Shown here piece by piece: positions 1-9,869 of a DNA stretch of 64,000 bases (position 1 is its first letter; every line of letters begins with the position of its first letter). Made by a program: the position numbers and the translations under genes. The DNA comes from Isoperla grammatica (taxonomy: Eukaryota > Arthropoda > Insecta > Plecoptera > Perlodidae): positions 15,012,746 to 15,076,745 of the forward strand of contig OX246747.1 in NCBI GenBank assembly GCA_945910005.1. Direction: 5' to 3'. A model generated the notes under the pieces. That model was given only the letters and a program-made list of their open reading frames with translations, made no database searches and was not told where the DNA came from.

Positions 1-11
1 CTGCAGTGTTG
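1..11 (+). CDS. 3' end of an upstream exon of the NUDT16-like gene
   Basis: The first 11 bases end at a consensus donor (gtaagc from position 12). Read in the phase required by the next exon they give Ala-Val-Leu, which joins to Met-Gln-Met-Arg-Phe-Asp-Gly at 604. NUDT16 proteins have a hydrophobic tripeptide just before the same MQMRFDG motif. The start codon and most of this exon lie outside the window. The inference rests on only 11 bases. Confidence 0.5.
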
Positions 12-603
12 GTAAGCAAGAGCAAGTTTACCTAGGCCTAGGCCTAGGCCTACGCCTAGGCTATGCCAAGTACAGTCTAGCCGAGGCCTAGGCCTAGCCG
101 AGGCTTTATTTTCTCCGTCCATGAAGGTCTACATAGCCTAGGCCTAGGCCTAGGTAATGTACGAATTAGGATGGCCTAGGCGTGGGCCTGTGTTTTACTC
201 AAACGTTGGATGTTTGCTATTAACTCGTGGTATCAACGTACGAATATGGTAGGCCTAGGCCTATGCGAATCGTACTTTGTACCCTTGCTAGGGCTATAGT
301 AAATTGTAGGCTATGTGGGGTGAAGCTCCACCCACAATTGTTAGGATTGCAATCGTAGAAAGATAGTCTGTCCAAAAATAAATAAATAAATTCACATTTA
401 GAGTCTACCCACTCAGTAACTAAACTGATTTGCAGTGGGGGACTTTAATTTAAAGTGACTAAACCAACCCTGTAGGTTTCGAACACCATCGGCGAGTGAG
501 CGATAACCAATCAAAGATCGATATCCGATCGCTGCCTACTGTAGGCCTAGGCCTATGTACCAAGAGTTTCCATCCATTTCCTCTTTCCCCATAGTTCCCG
601 CAG
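12..603 (+). other. Intron rich in TAGGCCTA motifs
   Basis: Lies between the donor at 12 and an acceptor at 602-603, with a pyrimidine tract at about 570-590. Two AGs compete: 593-594, directly after the tract, and 602-603, nine bases later. The second avoids inserting Phe-Pro-Gln before the conserved MQMRFDG. The stretch 30-270 is packed with overlapping AGGCCTAGGCCT palindromes, which recur through the window's non-coding DNA. Confidence 0.6.
377..521. repeat. Dispersed SINE-like repeat, copy 1
   Basis: About 145 bp closely matching 15354-15501 with scattered substitutions. On the minus strand it ends in an (ATTT)n-like tail at 377-392, as expected of a retroposed element. No convincing Pol III promoter is visible, so the class is uncertain. 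Confidence 0.55.
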
Positions 604-870
604 ATGCAGATGAGATTCGACGGCTACCTGGGCTTCCCTGGCGGTCTTGTCGACGACGGAGAAACCACCGTCTTCGGCCTAAACCGAGAGCTCGTTGAAG
701 AGATGGGCGTCGACCTGAATCGCTTCTCTGTCAAGGATGGCGATCACGTTATCACGCATTACAGCCCTTCCAAAAAGCTCTGCCTTCATTTCTACGCCTC
801 CGAAGCTCCAATGGATGAGATAAGACACATCGAGCGTAACTCATCCAGTGCCTACGATTACGGAACTGAG
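604..870 (+). CDS. NUDT16-like Nudix hydrolase, central exon
   Basis: An 89-codon exon, open from 604 to a consensus donor (gtgagc at 871), phase 0 at both ends. It carries a perfect Nudix box GX5EX7REUXEEXGU at exon residues 14-36: Gly14, Glu20, Arg28-Glu29, Glu32-Glu33, Gly35 and Val36. The opening MQMRFDG..GFPGG and the following GLNREL are characteristic of NUDT16, the U8 snoRNA-decapping and (deoxy)inosine diphosphate hydrolase, whose box glutamates bind the catalytic metal. The exon ends ..YDYGTE, matching the NUDT16 segment before its conserved VPLYT strand, which here lies 22 kb downstream at 22861. The ATG at 604 is an internal Met, not the start. NUDT16-family assignment is strong; the exact substrate is inference. 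Confidence 0.88.
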
Positions 871-1241
871 GTGAGCTTAGATTAGACTAGTTCGCACTTT
901 TGTTTTTTCCTTCCCACTTAGTGCTTGCAGAGTTATTGAATGGTGTCATGGTAAGTAAAGTTATGTTTAGGCTGGTGAAAAGTTTTCTGTACCTAAAGTT
1001 AACTTGCCTGTTTGACATTATTTAACACCTTACTTTAACACTTAGGCCTACTAAGGAAAATGTAGCTTAGAATGGCTTGGTTTGTTGTGTATCTTATTCA
1101 CTGAATACCTAGTTCAGTGTTTCTCGAACTGTTGTGCACGAAGCAAATACAAGTGAGACGCCAACTGATTTTAGTTTTTCATTATTTTATTTCGTTTTAT
1201 CTCAAAGGAATTATTAGATGAGCGTAGCGAAGCGGAGTGAA
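871..1241. other. Intronic sequence, nothing recognised
   Basis: AT-rich non-coding sequence with no open reading frame of note and no recognised repeat. It directly follows the Nudix exon donor. Confidence 0.5.
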
Positions 1242-2620
1242 TCTCTCCATACAACTCGATCGGCGCTTTGTCTGTGTGTCTGTATGTATGTCTGTCTGTA
1301 TGTGCGCCAAATTTTGTTCGTCGCGCACAGGTCAAACGGCTTGACGTATTTTGCTGAAATTTTCGGGCAACATTCGTGACCACTAAACTTGATGCTGTTA
1401 ACATAACCAGCAAAATTCGTCAAGATGCCAACCTACAAAAAAATAATTACTGAAAAACAAAATTTGTTTATTTATTTAATTAAATTAAAACTTACACACG
1501 GATTTTAATTTTGTTTCACTTGTAGGTTAACATCAATAGTTTCAACACTTGACAATAGTTTCAAAATTGTAAGTTTACCCGTCATGTCATAAAAAAATAT
1601 TGTTTATTTACAACAATAATTTCTTCATTTTTACAGTGCTCCACCGATACAGTTCGCATTTGCAGACCTTTGTAGTAAGATGCTTAAAGTAAACATTAAC
1701 GTACGCAATCATACCTTTCTCAGTATTATTTGGAATGTCGATAGCTGTCTTTAAAAGGCTACAATGACGTAAGATGCCAACCTACAAAAAATTAACAACT
1801 AAAACACATGTTTTGTTATTTATTTAATTAAATTAAAACTTACACACCGATATAAATAATTTTTTATATGTAAGTCCACATCAATAGTACCAACACTCGA
1901 CAACAGTTTCAAAATTTCAGCTTTAACCGCCATGTTGTAAAAAAATATTGTTTATTTTTAGCTATATCTGTCTTCATTTTTACAGTGTTCCACCGATATG
2001 ATTCGCATTTGCGGACCATTGAAGTTAGATGCACATAGTATGCTGCCGAAATGGCTTACGCAGTCAGACCTTTCTCACTGTATATTTGGAATTTTGATAG
2101 CTATCATAGAATGGCTACAATGACGTGTTATGTTTTATGACTTTCACGGCAAACATGCAGAAAATAACAACAAACTTGGTCGATAATTTAAAAAGCTATT
2201 ATTATAGTTTAAATGCAAGTTATTGTATAATAAAACAATATTGCATTTTAGATATAGTCTGTATCTACATTATTGAGTTTTCCATACACTGATAGCTTCA
2301 AAAGTTCATGAATTAGAGCCTATTGAGTAGACCACGGTCAAATGAAATTATGCGGAAATCCATCAACTTGAAGGTTTTAATTTCTTTAAAGAAAACTTCT
2401 TAACGGATTTAAATAATATTTCGTGCATTTATTAGCGTCATATCAAGAAATAATATACTTAAGATATAAGGTTGTAACTTGATCCGCCATCTTGTAAAAA
2501 AATCATATGTTTATTAAAAAGGTATTTTTTTTTTAAAGAGTAATATGATATGCAAATGATTTATTTGATTTGATACATTGAAAAAAATCGCTCATCTGTC
2601 AACGCGGAGCGTTTTCCTAG
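1242..2620. mobile_element. Possible non-autonomous Helitron-like element
   Basis: The right end has Helitron features: a short hairpin (AACGC-gga-GCGTT, 2601-2613), then CTAG at 2617-2620, then T. A plausible left end is A|TC at 1241-1243, beside tgtctgtctgtatgt-type repeats common near Helitron starts. No Rep/helicase gene is present. The left end is uncertain. Confidence 0.4.
1422..2126. repeat. Imperfect tandem duplication of about 350 bp
   Basis: 1422-1770 and 1771-2126 share the same order of landmarks: AAGATGCCAACCTACAAAAA at the start, an AT-rich centre, a TTTTACAGTG segment, then GGCTACAATGACGT at the end. Divergence is substantial, with many substitutions and small indels. The duplication lies inside the putative Helitron-like element. 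Confidence 0.75.
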
Positions 2621-4228
2621 TTTACAGTTAATACGTTCTGGCCCAGGCATGTTCGTTACGTTCCATGATGAGTCTTAGGTAAGCCTGTAAAACATACGAC
2701 GCTCTAGCAAACATACATACCAGTAATACACTTGTCGTTGGAAGAGTTCAATCACTTTGGTTGTTAATATTTAATAGTGCATGTAGTGACTTTTTATTTA
2801 TTGCATATAAAACAATAATGATTTTTAACCTTTTGAAGAGTGGGTTATAAATGGCCGCCCCACCTGCCGGAGTGCGTATTTTTAGGGGTTTGAGTGAAAC
2901 TGCCATGGAACTTGAATAATTAATGTCATCACAAACACTTACATCACTTTATTATACTCGCATTCACAAATCACAATTCAACAATCTTAGTTATTTCCCT
3001 GGCCATAACGTGTTTACGACGATGTAAGAATGCCGTCTTTGAATGTACAACCACCTGTTATTTGACACCCCAGACTTGAGTCGTCTAAAAAAAATTGCTA
3101 GAGGCTACAGAATCATACTTTGAAACTCTGGTGAAGCTTCAAATCACTGCTAATAAATGGCAGTAGGTGCTGTGCGTATGTCACTCTATTACACCAGTAC
3201 TGGTTCTGAAAACGTCCGGCTTAAATACGTATTACTGGAGCCAAAACTATTGCCCGTAAGTGTAGGCCTATGTGATTACTCCGTAAGGGCCGTACGCATG
3301 GCCCGTAATGTACGGGCATACTCTTCAACAGGTTAAGACATTGGTGAGACTGTGAGCACTTGTAAGATTGTAGAGTGAGGCTTGGGTTCAAAAGTTTGAG
3401 ATGCACCCGTAGGTATTGATTTGATATTTTTAGAATTTATACGTTGCTGTTTTTTTTTTCATTGGCCTACACTTGTTTATTTGCAGTCTGTTATTAAATT
3501 GTAACATGCTTGCTTTAAAATTGCTGTGTTTTCTGACAGTTGGAAAACTGAGATTAGATAATAAAATGCAAGAAAGTGAAGTCCTTACATATCAATGTAG
3601 GCCTAATAGCTCTACTAAGTTAGCAGTTGAAGTAAGAGGTACTTTGAAAACTGGCTTGAAAAGCCCTTGGAAGGTCAAAGGGTCAGCTGTTACTAATGTC
3701 ATTTTCCTCTGTATGCGTCATGCGTGTGCCCGAGCATCTAGGGATCTACTTATCCATCACACACAAACTTGTACAAGGTTGGCCAATCATGTGTGTTAGC
3801 CTCATTACTATGCATGTATCTAGGGTAGGGTCGAAGAGCAACTTAATACCTATGCTTGAAGAACAATGTACTAAAGTAGCAATCTGTATGCCTAAGTTGT
3901 TCCTAGTATTATTATGCATGTAAATTTATTTAAAGCATGATCTTGTCTAGATGAATCATCTAACTACTGCCTTGTAAAAGTGTTGTTTTCTTATGCCGCA
4001 TCTACTTTATAGTCATCGCGCGTCTAGTCTGGACGGCTTATGTCTCCCACTCATTTCTGTCCATGCCTCCGCCATTCCGTCAGTCATTTCCTTCAGTTTA
4101 GTGCGTGGAAGTGTAGTCTGTCCTGCACTCAGTCATTACACAATTTGCATGCATTCTATTCGATTATTTCAAATCTATGGAGATTTTTTGCCAGCAGGTA
4201 ATGCGGTGTTGCCAAGCGAAACATTGCT
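2621..4228. other. Intronic sequence, nothing firm recognised
   Basis: Several short open frames (for example 3473-3799) lack codon or domain signals and look fortuitous. Positions 3250-3320 hold a CCGTAA/TACGGG-rich palindromic patch. No gene is supported. Confidence 0.5.
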
Positions 4229-4236
4229 GTTGTCAT

Positions 4237-4711
4237 TAGGGATGTCATAGGGTAGCAAAATTCGGATCCGGTTCCAGACCTTCCAAGAACCGGGTTACCC
4301 AAATCCTGAAAGCCTAAATTATGTCATCTTATCTTGGATACACCCCCCCCCCCCCCCCCCGAAACCACGCGGTTGAAGGTCGTTCTCTGTCTGTGTCAGC
4401 TGCCGGCCGCTGTGTGGGTTGGGCTTTGTGCGGCCGCTATGCCTGGGAAGGGCGAGGGGGGCGGGAAAGGGGAGTGTATATGGCCTCACAGAACTCGCCC
4501 GCAGTAATGACAGCGCGTACTAACCTGCGACCAGCTGGCCACGCCCACAAGCAGGAATTCACTGTAGCTTCAAGGAAAGTAGACGCAAAAATATCGTCAC
4601 GTATTTTTTTTTTTTTTATACAAATAATGCTACCCGATAAGGATCCGGATCCTAAAAATGGATTCGGGTAATTTCTGGATCCGGGTACCCGGGTACCCTA
4701 TGACATCCCTA
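4237..4711. mobile_element. hAT-type MITE, 475 bp
   Basis: Perfect 18-bp terminal inverted repeats, TAGGGATGTCATAGGGTA at 4237-4254 and its complement at 4694-4711. They are flanked by a perfect 8-bp target-site duplication, GTTGTCAT (4229-4236 and 4712-4719). An 8-bp duplication and a TAGGGATG-type terminus are hAT hallmarks. Internally there are GGATCC/CCGGGTACCC palindromes and poly-C/poly-T runs. There is no transposase, so it is non-autonomous. Confidence 0.9.
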
Positions 4712-4719
4712 GTTGTCAT

Positions 4720-5514
4720 CTTTCTTTTGTAATGACTTAAAATAGTTCTCACGCACTTAAGAGCCGCATGCATAGAGCTATTTCAGGCGCGGTAACAGCG
4801 AGTCAGTTGTACATGTATAACAGCGAAAGTAATAACACGATTTTGTTGAAAAAAATCAAGTACACAGAAAACATTTGTTTCTAGGTCCGTGCGTAAGGAA
4901 ATTTGAATCAGAGTTTATTTGACTTAGTAAAAAATTTATTAGTGTCAGGTAACTTCACTATGGGAAAACGTTAACCGTTTAACGAATTTCAAGATTTCAA
5001 AACAGCCAAATCCAGCTCTCACTTGTCCCTATTACATATTAAAATATCATGTTTCTTGAAATAACCAAAATACTGGAAATCTGTGACGTCCGAGTATCAA
5101 CGCGCTCCAAATTCTATTCAAAAATACTCAAATACAGCACTACGGAGTTCAGCGTTCTGTCGCTAGGTAGCACTAGCATCGCTCCGCTACTTTGATTGAC
5201 AGGCGGTGGCTACTGATTGGGGTTTTGGGCTAGAGTGGGAGGGTTGAGACTTGAGAATGCAGGTGTCTGGTGTGTTTTGGACAAGGTTCAGTGACACTTT
5301 GACGCCGGGGAGATGTTCGGGTCCTTTGCTTCTGCAAATGTGTCGAGCTAAACAAAACGATCTTGGCATTCAAATAACCACAGTGGACTGTTTTTGGTAT
5401 TTCGATGTAAAATGTTAGTTCGGGGTTTTGTGAATACAAATTATATGTAGTTGCAGTGTATTTATTATTCATGGACTACGTTACTTCTGTGTATTCACTT
5501 GTTCTACACGAATA
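4720..5514. other. Intronic sequence and likely promoter region of the nested gene
   Basis: No coding signal or recognised repeat. It immediately precedes the first exon of the nested Mutator-YqaJ gene and so presumably holds its promoter and 5' UTR. I see no convincing TATA box. Confidence 0.4.
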
Positions 5515-5621
5515 ATGGAGCAAACCGACTATCGATATGGGAAGAAAGCAAAGATGCACTCGTCTAGGAAACGCAAGAGGAACACTGGCGCCAATCTTGC
5601 CAAATGGCGAGAATCTAAAAG
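5515..5621 (+). CDS. Mutator-like transposase/YqaJ protein, exon 1
   Basis: ATG at 5515 opens a 107-base exon coding for 35 residues plus two bases, very rich in Lys and Arg (for example SSRKRKRNTGANLAKWRESK), then a donor gtagga at 5622. The phase-2 end matches the acceptor at 8091-8092: AG plus A completes an Arg codon and continues into the open frame of exon 2. A short basic N-terminus of this kind, probably a nuclear localisation signal, is usual in invertebrate members of the family. The exon is too short for simple ORF detection and rests on splice-phase logic and composition. Confidence 0.65.
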
Positions 5622-6081
5622 GTAGGACGTGTTAACTTATTACTTGCACTATTCTATTTTTAATTTTGAAATGTTTTAATATAATGTATTGTTAAATTAT
5701 TTGCATGCAATTACGGTGAGGAGTAGGGTGAGTGAGGAGATTGACGCTTGTGGTGATCTAACCTTTGACTTCCCGCTCAGTGTTCCGTCGCTCTAGTATC
5801 TTAGCTACTTGAAATATGGTAAAGGTATAATTTATCGGCTGTTCTAAAATAAAGTTGAGATTTGTAGATGACGCTCCTCTCCCGCGCATTGCGACCGCCC
5901 ATTAGTAGCCGATGATGATATTTGGGCTTTACGACTCATATTTTTGCAACGAGGCTAATCGAGACGACATTAGTAGTCATTACGCCCATGACAACCTGAC
6001 AAAATGAAATACTAAACATCTTCTTACATAATGAGACAGAATATGTATGCAACGTTATTCAAGTCTTCTTCTTTCTATCTA

Positions 6082-6501
6082 TCTATAATATATAAACACG
6101 AATGTATGTATGTGTGTATGTATGTCATTTATACATTACTACACCATTCATCCGATTGCGATGAAACTTTGGTGAGTTGTTGTGCGCACGCCCGCAATGG
6201 TTTCTAGATGATAACAACCCCCCCCCCCTCCACAACCCCCCCTCACCCCCGCACCACCACTGAGCCACCAACATGCAATAACGCGTTCTATTATTATTCA
6301 TCCGATTGCAATAAAACTTTGGTGAGTTATTATGCGCACGCCCACGAAGGTTTGAATTAGTACCCCCCCCCCCCCCCCCCCCTTTGTGTACCACTAGACG
6401 GAAAAATATATCGTGTGTCAAAAAGCAGTTCAATAAACAGAATTAAAACATAAACACTTTATTTCTTTCAGTGGCATTGCAACGCATGCCGGGTTTGCTA
6501 G
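6082..6501. mobile_element. Non-autonomous Helitron-like repeat, copy 1 (420 bp)
   Basis: Starts A|TCTATAATATATAAAC and ends GGGTTTGCTAG|T, the A|TC..CTAG|T structure of Helitrons. Near the start is a tgtatgtatg-rich block. Two internal units begin CATCCGATTGCGATGAAACT and end in poly-C. It matches 8982-9406 along its length and 42500-43272 in part. No Rep/helicase is encoded. Confidence 0.65.
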
Positions 6502-7234
6502 TTATCAATAAATTTGTATTTACAGTCACAACGAGAGAGTGGGTCGTCAATCTAAAAAATCTTGGGTAATAGCAATATATATATAACAGCACAGAGAAGT
6601 AAAGTAATTACTTATCTGTGCTAAGAGTATATAGATGCTCATTGTCGTAGTAGTCAGTATGAACATAATCACATCAATAAGGCTTTTCCGTGTCCCATGT
6701 AGCCTGTAACTGGGATGGTAGAGCGACCGTATACCTAATAAATAATAATGTAAGAGGTATTTTGTTCACGCAGCAATTGTATTGCGAACTAAAACTCATC
6801 AAGAATCAGAAGAATGTCAGTGACCTACAATTCCTACCCTACCCTCTCATCCCTCCGGCTATCGCATACTTTCACTTTATTGTCTCGAAGGGGGGATGTG
6901 CGCGTAGACGACAAAGATAACGGTACTACGGACATTGCTGTTTGGTTTATATGTAGTATTTACAGGTCCACGTTACACAATGGGCCCATCACCAGGAAAA
7001 ATTAAATTGATGTGTAGTCGGGGGCAAATCAAAGACTACCGGGTGTGACTTACGCATTGTTTTGTTTCGCCTACTATTATTCTGTGTCCAATTTACTACT
7101 CGGGACTCGAACTTGTTGATAATAAGAAAATAGCGTAACGCTCAATGATGATGCTTCTTGTTGCTTTACGTCTCTATTTTTTAAATCATGCTATGCGAGG
7201 CAATGAGTGGTGAAGGACAATTAAAAAAACAAAC

Positions 7235-7318
7235 GTGCCTTGCGGGATTCGAACCAACGTTTCTTGGTGGCATGCGTTTAGGACCTGTACCCCAACCGCA
7301 TCAGCTATACGTACACCG
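7235..7318 (-). repeat. tRNA-like sequence, probably a SINE head
   Basis: On the minus strand a Pol III box A-like sequence (TAGCTGATGCGGTTGG, about 7308-7293) is followed by a perfect box B, GGTTCGAATCC (7255-7245). The anticodon arm and acceptor stem do not pair as in a functional tRNA, so a tRNA-derived SINE or pseudogene is more likely. Confidence 0.5.
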
Positions 7319-7340
7319 TGGACGGCCAATTGATTTGATT

Positions 7341-7600
7341 GATTATTTGCTGTATTCGACAGCTTATAGCCCGAGGTCATATAACGTCTTCCGATATTAG
7401 ATCCTTGATACACCGCCGGGGTCGTCATAAGGGGAATCCAGCAAGGGAGGGCAGGGCCAAGTGGGAGGAGGAATCCAAGTGGGACAGTGGGGAGAAAAGG
7501 GACTGGTTCTTCTTTTGTCGCCTCTTACGACTAGCAGAGTCACTCTGGACCTATTCTCCCCCGGGCCAAGTCGGACAAAAAGAAAAAGAATCAACGTTTG
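7341..7600 (-). mobile_element. SINE copy with AATC-type tail
   Basis: Minus-strand copy of the family seen at 63200-63616 and, for its 3' half, at 48043-48428. It shows the segment CTGCTAGTCGTAAGAGGCGA, then CCCACTGTCCCA, then CCTGCCCTCCCTTGCTGGA, and ends in an AATCAATCAAATCAA tail at about 7355-7341. The terminal motif present in other copies has decayed. Confidence 0.6.
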
Positions 7601-8092
7601 AGCTTCGATAGCGCCATACAAAACCAACCGCTATTGTTACAATGAACATTACAATTTCATATTTATTGCCGTATAAAAGTGTACTTTTATCCTACTAGAC
7701 ACCTCACCAGGTCGTTTGAAATATGAATATTCTTCCCGTGTCTACTTGCCAAACCTTGAATGAACCTTTTTTGTTTGTGTTCTTTCATAATAACAATTTT
7801 CAAAAGATGCTCAAAAATGTGCGGGCTTTTTTAGTGAAGGAAGTAGACCTAGCAGTGTAGCAAGTAGGTTTTTATAAGTTGCCTTAATCACTACATGGGT
7901 GTTGTAATAATGGTAATAAATAATACATAAAATGGTTTCATTTTCCATTTTTCTTTTTTTCATTCTGAGTGGGTACATTATAAATACAAATATATTTATT
8001 TAATTAATTGAATTCAAGTTCGTAATGTAACAATTACGGAGTATTTGGCATGACATAATTGTATAAATCTAATTGTTGTGCACCCTTTATAG

Positions 8093-8912
8093 AGTACGGG
8101 AGGAGGAAACTAGTGAAACGGTTGCAGTCGGTGCAGGTGAATCAAGCGCCAGCGAGCTGACCGACTTACCAAGTTGCAGCCAAAGCACACAACTCACCCC
8201 AAAGAAAGATGCAGCAAATGATACGCATTCAGATGCGTCGATAACGCCATCATCACATTTGGATGGAACTTGTTCACAAGCTCATGCAAGTGACATAGAA
8301 GCTTCGCCACAAATACCCGACACATTCGAACCAGACACTGAAGAATTATTAATTGAAAACGACACTCCTACCGAAAACGTTACATTTAAAATATGTGGTC
8401 GGCGAATTGTTGGAGTAGAATATTTTTTTAAAAAACTCCAAGAATTAAACAACCATTCCCCTGTCACTGGATGTTCAATATCTGATATGGATATAGTCGG
8501 GGAAGTAAGACGAGGGCTAAATTCTATAATCAAATTGAAATGCCGAATGTGCAATGCAATAAAACGCGTGTACACTGACGATCCTAACAGCGAAGAAGTC
8601 GACGTCAACACAGCTTCAGTGGCGGGAGCTATGACCATAGGTATTGGGCACGCTCAGCTGGAAGAGTTGGTGTCTGCCCTTGACGCCCCTGTCATGTCAG
8701 CTCATACCTTCAATAAATACCACGAAACTGTAACGGACGGATGGGAAAAAACGGCGTTGCAGGATATGAAAGACGCCGTTGCCGAAGAGGTGCGCCTGGC
8801 GTTGGAGCGAGGCGACGTCGACGCCCAAGGCCGGCCGGTGCTGACTGTGGTGTGTGACGGCTGCTGGAGTAAGCGTTCATACAGAAAGAACTACAACGCT
8901 CTATCTGGCGCG
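8093..8912 (+). CDS. Mutator-like transposase/YqaJ protein, exon 2
   Basis: An 820-base exon, open throughout, from the acceptor at 8091-8092 to the donor gtaagc at 8913. It begins with an acidic/Ser-Thr-rich linker, then the start of a Mutator-like transposase domain. Key features are a CRMC motif, the GAMTIGIGHAQL block and VVCDGCWSKRSY, where the Asp sits at the position of the first RNase H-fold catalytic Asp of these transposases. The exon stops at LSGA, inside the domain, and the next exon resumes it without loss. An open frame runs past 8912 into the intron, but that extension has no family similarity. Confidence 0.82.
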
Positions 8913-8981
8913 GTAAGCACACTTTTTACTTTGTATGCATATAGACCTAGTTGCCTAGTTGTTATCTATCTTCTATCTTCT

Positions 8982-9406
8982 TCTATACATATAAAAACGA
9001 ATGTATGTGTGTATGTGTGTATGTATGTCCTTTATACATTACTACACCATTCATCCGATTGCGATGAAACTTTGGTGAGTTAGTATATGCACGCCCGCTA
9101 AGGTTAATGAATTATTACGACCCCCCCCCCCAACCCCCCTCACCCCCCACCAGCACTGAGCCACCAACATGCAATAATGCGTTCTATTATTATTCATCCG
9201 ATTGCAATAAAACTTTGGTGAGTTATTGTGCGCACGCCCGCGAAGGTTTCTGAATGAGTACAACCACCCCCCCTCCCCCCCCCCCCCTTTGTGTACCACC
9301 AGACGGAAAAATATATTGTGTGTCCAAAAGCACTTCAATAAACAGAATTAAAACATAAACACTTTATTTCTTTCAGTGGCATTGCAACGCATGCCGGGTT
9401 TGCTAG
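8982..9406. mobile_element. Non-autonomous Helitron-like repeat, copy 2
   Basis: Same architecture as the copy at 6082: start TCTATACATATAAAA, a tgtatgtgtg block, two CATCCGATTGC units ending in poly-C, and the end CCGGGTTTGCTAG at 9406 followed by T. It sits entirely within an intron. Confidence 0.65.
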
Positions 9407-9490
9407 TATCAGTAAGAGACGATAAAAGTGTTCTAAAATAATGCAGGTATAATTTACTATTTTCATTCAACAACAGTTCAACAATACTGT

Positions 9491-9492
9491 TA

Positions 9493-9548
<56 letters not shown>

Positions 9549-9595
9549 AGTAATAATAATAATAATATTAATAATAATAATATTAACACGAGATC
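9491..9595. repeat. (AAT)n microsatellite
   Basis: About 100 bp of AAT units with a few interruptions, inside intron 2 of the nested gene. Confidence 0.9.
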
Positions 9596-9869
9596 TACTA
9601 GGCAAATAATAAGTTTTCACAAAATATACATAAAAGAGAAAAACTAAAAAAATATCATGAAAACAAAGCGATTCGAGAACAATGTCGAACAGCCGAAATT
9701 TGGGGGGGGGGGGGGAGTCTATTGTTGTTGGAATTCCTATTGCTTTAAATAACATCAACAAATATAAAAATACAAATTACCAATAGAAATTAATTGTAAT
9801 ACTGAATAATAATTATCAAAAGCTTTGCTTCGTTTGGTGTGTTTTGATGAATGTGTAATTCTTTTCCAG

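Larger units (their letters stand above)
5622..8092 (+). other. Intron 1 of the Mutator-YqaJ gene
   Basis: A 2,471-bp intron from gtagga to ..ctttatag. It contains a Helitron-like repeat, a tRNA-like sequence and a SINE, listed separately. The remainder is AT-rich with no coding signal. Confidence 0.6.
8913..9869 (+). other. Intron 2 of the Mutator-YqaJ gene
   Basis: A 957-bp phase-0 intron (gtaagc ... ttttccag). It holds a Helitron-like copy, an (AAT)n microsatellite and a poly-G run. Confidence 0.8.

Noticed and set aside
604..885. Nudix exon as a complete 93-residue gene starting at ATG 604
   Set aside because: The ATG is the internal Met of MQMRFDG, the last four residues lie past a consensus donor, and the family needs further N- and C-terminal segments, which are found.
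3240..3320. CCGTAA/TACGGG palindromic patch as an inverted partner of the 73-bp repeat
   Set aside because: Similarity is limited to about 15 bases and could be chance.
7235..7318. Functional tRNA gene on the minus strand
   Set aside because: Boxes A and B are good, but acceptor and anticodon stems do not pair.
8913..9083. Continuation of exon 2 of the nested gene into 9083
   Set aside because: The frame stays open into a Helitron-like repeat, but domain similarity stops at the gtaagc donor and resumes at 9870.
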